64,000 nucleotides of DNA from Neorhizobium galegae bv. orientalis str. HAMBI 540 (GTDB lineage Bacteria > Pseudomonadota > Alphaproteobacteria > Rhizobiales > Rhizobiaceae). Shown piece by piece: positions 61,389 through 64,000 of this stretch. How positions within the stretch are numbered: position 1 is the first letter of the stretch; every line of letters starts with the position of its first letter. The notes under the pieces were generated by a model, which saw only the letters and a program-made list of their open reading frames with translations, was not told the DNA's origin and ran no database searches. Location of the stretch: NCBI RefSeq assembly GCF_000731315.1, contig NZ_HG938354.1:992001-1056000 (forward strand), read 5' to 3'. A program made the translations under genes and the position numbers.

Positions 61389-62198
61389 TCAATCGGCAAG
61401 GTAAGTCTGATGGACTTCTAAATGGCTTTCGATTTCCGCTTCCAACTCGGCCATCGCCTCGCCACCTGCCATGAGGTCAGTGATCTCTTCACGGGATTTC
61501 TGGCCCCTACGGAAGTCAGCGGCCTTTGCCCCTCGGATGAGCACGGCAAAATGGTCCCCAACCGTTAAAGCATGAACCACGTTATGGGTGATGAAGATGA
61601 CCGCCAGACCTCGCTTGCGGGCCTGAAGAACGATCCGGAGAACATGAGCCGCCTCCTTCACTCCAAGAGCGGCGGTCGGTTCGTCCAGTATCAAGAGACG
61701 AGCGCCGAAGTGTACGGCCCGAGCTATAGCCAGTGATTGACGTTCACCACCCGAAAGGCCGCCCACAAGTCGATCACCATCGTCGATCCGCGTTATGCCA
61801 AATTCTCTGACGGCACGGACAGCGATCTCGTTCGCCTTCTTTCTGTCGTAGACTTTCAGTGGCCCAAAACGCTTGGTGGGTTCAACGCCAACAAAGAAGG
61901 ATCGGCCGATGCTCATGAGTGGAAACGTCCCACCGAACTGGTGGACCGTGGCGATGCCACGTTCACTGGCATCGCGAGGACTGGTGAAGGCGACGGGCTG
62001 GCCGTCCATTTCAATTGTGCCGGATGTCGGCTTGTAAACGCCTGACATTGTCTTGATCAGGGTCGATTTCCCGGCGCCGTTGTCTCCGAGGAGACAAAGC
62101 ACCTCGCCTGCCCGCACTTCAAGCGAGATGTCGTGCAAGACGTCGATGGGACCGAAAGATTTGTTGACGCCTTCGAGTTTCAAAATCGGAGTGGCCAT
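61389..62198 (-). CDS. Sugar ABC transporter ATP-binding protein
   Basis: A 269-residue single-domain ATPase of the ribose/fructose (FrcA-like) type: Walker A GDNGAGKST, signature LSGGERQSLAIARA, Walker B LLILDEPTAALGV, H-loop ITHNV. The Q-loop reads ATVHQFGGTFPLMSIGRS; family members usually have VYQDLA here, so the segment is atypical. It drives a sugar-type importer with the downstream permease, which is disrupted. Confidence 0.9.
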   Translation of the reverse strand: MATPILKLEGVNKSFGPIDVLHDISLEVRAGEVLCLLGDNGAGKSTLIKTMSGVYKPTSGTIEMDGQPVAFTSPRDASERGIATVHQFGGTFPLMSIGRSFFVGVEPTKRFGPLKVYDRKKANEIAVRAVREFGITRIDDGDRLVGGLSGGERQSLAIARAVHFGARLLILDEPTAALGVKEAAHVLRIVLQARKRGLAVIFITHNVVHALTVGDHFAVLIRGAKAADFRRGQKSREEITDLMAGGEAMAELEAEIESHLEVHQTYLAD

Positions 62199-62716
62199 GG
62201 TTGCACCTCACTTCTTCTTGCTGCTGTAGGACAATGCCATCGTGCGGAACGTGTTGTTGAGCAGAACCGCGAGCAACATCAGTACACCGATGATAAGGCT
62301 TGCCAGATTGGCATCGAAGGACGTGAAATAGATCCCCTGGTTGACGATCGCGAACGTGATTGTTCCCATGACCACACCAACGATCGAACCATATCCACCC
62401 GTCAACAGGACGCCGCCCACGACCACGCTGATAATGGAATTGAAGATAAAAGAGCTACCTGACGAAACCTGAGCGGAATTGAACAGGATTGCCTGGCTGA
62501 CGCCGACGAACGATGCCGACACGCTGCTCGCCACGAACAGTGAAACGGTTATCTTGTCCGTCGGTATGCCGGCATTCCTCGCGCCGACCTTGTCGCCTCC
62601 CAATGCGAAGATCCAGTTCCCCGCTGGCGAGAAATGCAAGATGAACGTGTAGATCGCGGCGATCCCGATCCACCAGAAAATCGTAACCTGGAACATTCCG
62701 CCGACGAATTCACCTA

Positions 62717-63712
62717 AAGCGTGTCGCTGTTTTTGCGATTCATGGTTCTCAAATCAGTCCATCGGTGATTCCCTTTGATGTGAAGGGAGATCGCCATGGG
62801 CAAGTCACATCCGATTGCGTTGCGTGAGCGTGTCGTAGCGTTTGTGGAAGAAGGCCATGGGCATCGGGAGGCCGCCCGGCATTTTCGGGTGTCGCCGCGT
62901 TTCGTGAACGATCTGGTGATCCTGAAGCGCGAGACAGGTTCGCTTCTCCCCCGCCGGCAGGGGCACCTTGGCGGCGGTAAGCTTTCGGCACAGCACGCGT
63001 GGGTTGGAGAGCGGCTGGCACAGAATGGCGAACTGACGCTGGACGAGCTTTGCGTGGAACTTTGCGGACGTGGCGTCATCGTCCATCGCTCCAGTGTCGG
63101 ACGGCTTCTGCATCGGCTTGGGTTGAGCCATAAAAAAAAGCCTGCAGGCCGCCGAGCAGTTGCGCCCGGAGATCGCGCGGGCGCGTGAACTGTGGACCGC
63201 ACGGCGCAAGCCTTTCTTCAACAAAGGATTGGCCCGGCTGGTTTTTATCGACGAGACATCGACGAACACAAAGCTGACGAAGCGGTCGGGATGGTCTGCG
63301 CGAGGGCAGCGCTATCGAACGCATTCACCCTTCGGTTCGTGGAAATCCCAAACCTTCATCGCAATGAACGCCCGCATCTTCGAGGCGTGGATAGAGACCC
63401 AACTCGCGCCGAACCTGTCGCCTGGAGACGTCGTCATTCTCGACAATGTCGCCTTTCATAAGAGCGAACGGGCCGAAGAACTGGTCAGGGCAAAGGGAGC
63501 CTGGCTGCTGTTTCTGCCGCCCTATAGTCCCGACCTCAATCCCATAGAGATGGCCTTCTCAAAACTCAAGACGCTGCTGCGAAAGCGGGCTGCCCGCAGC
63601 TTCGATGCCATCACCCAAGCCCTCGGCGAAATCTGCAATCTCTTCTCCGTCACAGAATGCAGAAACTACTTCAAAGCCGCAGGATACGAGGCAGATTAAA
63701 CGCGACACGCTT
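62717..63712 (+). mobile_element. IS630-family insertion sequence, copy 3
   Basis: 996 bp, flanked by TA at 62715-62716 and 63713-63714. It is inserted in the sugar permease gene, in the orientation opposite to that gene. Confidence 0.93.
62796..63699 (+). CDS. IS630 transposase (two frames), copy 3
   Basis: ORF A 62796-63188 and ORF B ending at 63699, with the same A8 slippage site (63132-63139) and identical protein products to copies 1 and 2. No disabling mutation. Because the host permease reading frame is perfectly restored when the element is removed, this insertion is recent. Confidence 0.9.
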
Positions 63713-64000
63713 TAGAATCGCCTTCACGAATGGAGGCACGCTTACAGCCACGCTTGTCGTCCCAGTGATAAAAACCGAGAGACTGAGGGTAAGGCCCGCG
63801 ACTGCAAACAGAGTACCAAGCGTCACGATCAAGGATGGGACCGACGTCTTGAGAACGAGCACTCCGTTGATCAGTCCTACGATAATTCCAAGAAGCAGGG
63901 CGGTGGCGATCCCGGCCCAGACCGGGAAGCCGTAGTAACCAGTGATGATCGCAAAAATCATGGATCCAGCCGGGATCATCGAGCCAATTGAGATGTCGAG

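Larger units (their letters stand above)
62208..64000 (-). pseudogene. Sugar ABC transporter permease split by IS630 copy 3
   Basis: The 3' part (62208-62714) and the 5' part (63715 to beyond the window) are one RbsC-type permease (LDISIGSMIPAGSMIFAIITGYYG; ITVSLFVASSVSASFVGVSQAILFNSAQV). IS630 copy 3 lies between them. Removing the element and one TA restores ...VKAI-L-GEFVGGMFQV in frame with no other change. The binding-protein gene and the 5' end lie beyond the window. The transporter is therefore inactive here, although the ATPase gene is intact. Confidence 0.9.

Noticed and set aside
1..64000. Plasmid replication or conjugation genes (repABC, tra, vir)
   Set aside because: Looked for because the window appears accessory, but none was found.

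Overview
The window looks like accessory DNA (plasmid, chromid or genomic island) from a Rhizobiaceae-type alphaproteobacterium. This rests on protein families typical of rhizobia (DUF1127, DUF982, DUF1488, DUF6481-like, HWE histidine kinase, host-attachment protein, uronate dehydrogenase), the high-GC codon usage, and many insertion sequences, gene remnants and toxin-antitoxin (TA) pairs. No rRNA operon, complete tRNA or replication gene was seen.

Layout. 1-2.3 kb: uronate dehydrogenase with an SMP-30 lactonase, then a small secreted Gly/Thr-rich protein with its own terminator. 2.6-12.4 kb: an SDR and a drug-efflux locus. The efflux operon (adaptor, RND pump, and a 40-residue membrane microprotein overlapping the pump stop codon) is divergent from an OmpR-type two-component system, followed by a lipoprotein and a MipA/OmpV outer-membrane protein. 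A shared 20-bp motif lies upstream of all four transcription units, which suggests one envelope-stress regulon. 12.4-18.1 kb: polar amino-acid ABC transporter plus FAD amino-acid oxidase, divergent from a LacI-family regulator, with two operator dyads between them. 18.1-20.7 kb: decayed ROK and IS6 genes, a VapBC-type pair, a broken PAS gene. 20.6-24.7 kb: small stress-type genes, CspA, and a KaiC-like ATPase overlapping an HWE kinase. 24.7-28 kb: RES toxin with a decapitated antitoxin, IS110 remnant, first IS630 copy, dinB remnant. 28-30.7 kb: a DUF1127 gene followed by four hairpins with CCTCC-type loops (a CcsR/cuckoo-like small RNA array), then a diguanylate cyclase. 31-36 kb: small proteins, a TumE/TumA-like pair, a frameshifted ISL3 element, an aldehyde dehydrogenase remnant. 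36-45 kb: LysE exporter, second IS630 copy, LysR, tRNA and IS5 remnants, a frameshifted TetR gene, an M23 peptidase, an SDR/TetR pair. 45-53 kb: another VapBC pair and a run of very small genes, several with candidate general-stress (EcfG) promoters. 53.5-58.6 kb: GGDEF-EAL protein, transglutaminase, DUF1488, an MNT-HEPN fusion. 58.6-64 kb: intact IS110, ParDE, an RpiR remnant and a sugar ABC transporter whose permease is split by the third IS630 copy.

Three IS630 copies look identical and recent. At least 14 other genes are truncated, frameshifted or fragmentary, so the segment is being remodelled. The most interesting intact modules are the efflux/two-component regulon with its microprotein, the DUF1127-linked RNA array, and the KaiC-HWE kinase pair. 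All assignments come from reading the sequence and from memory of protein families; no database search was run.
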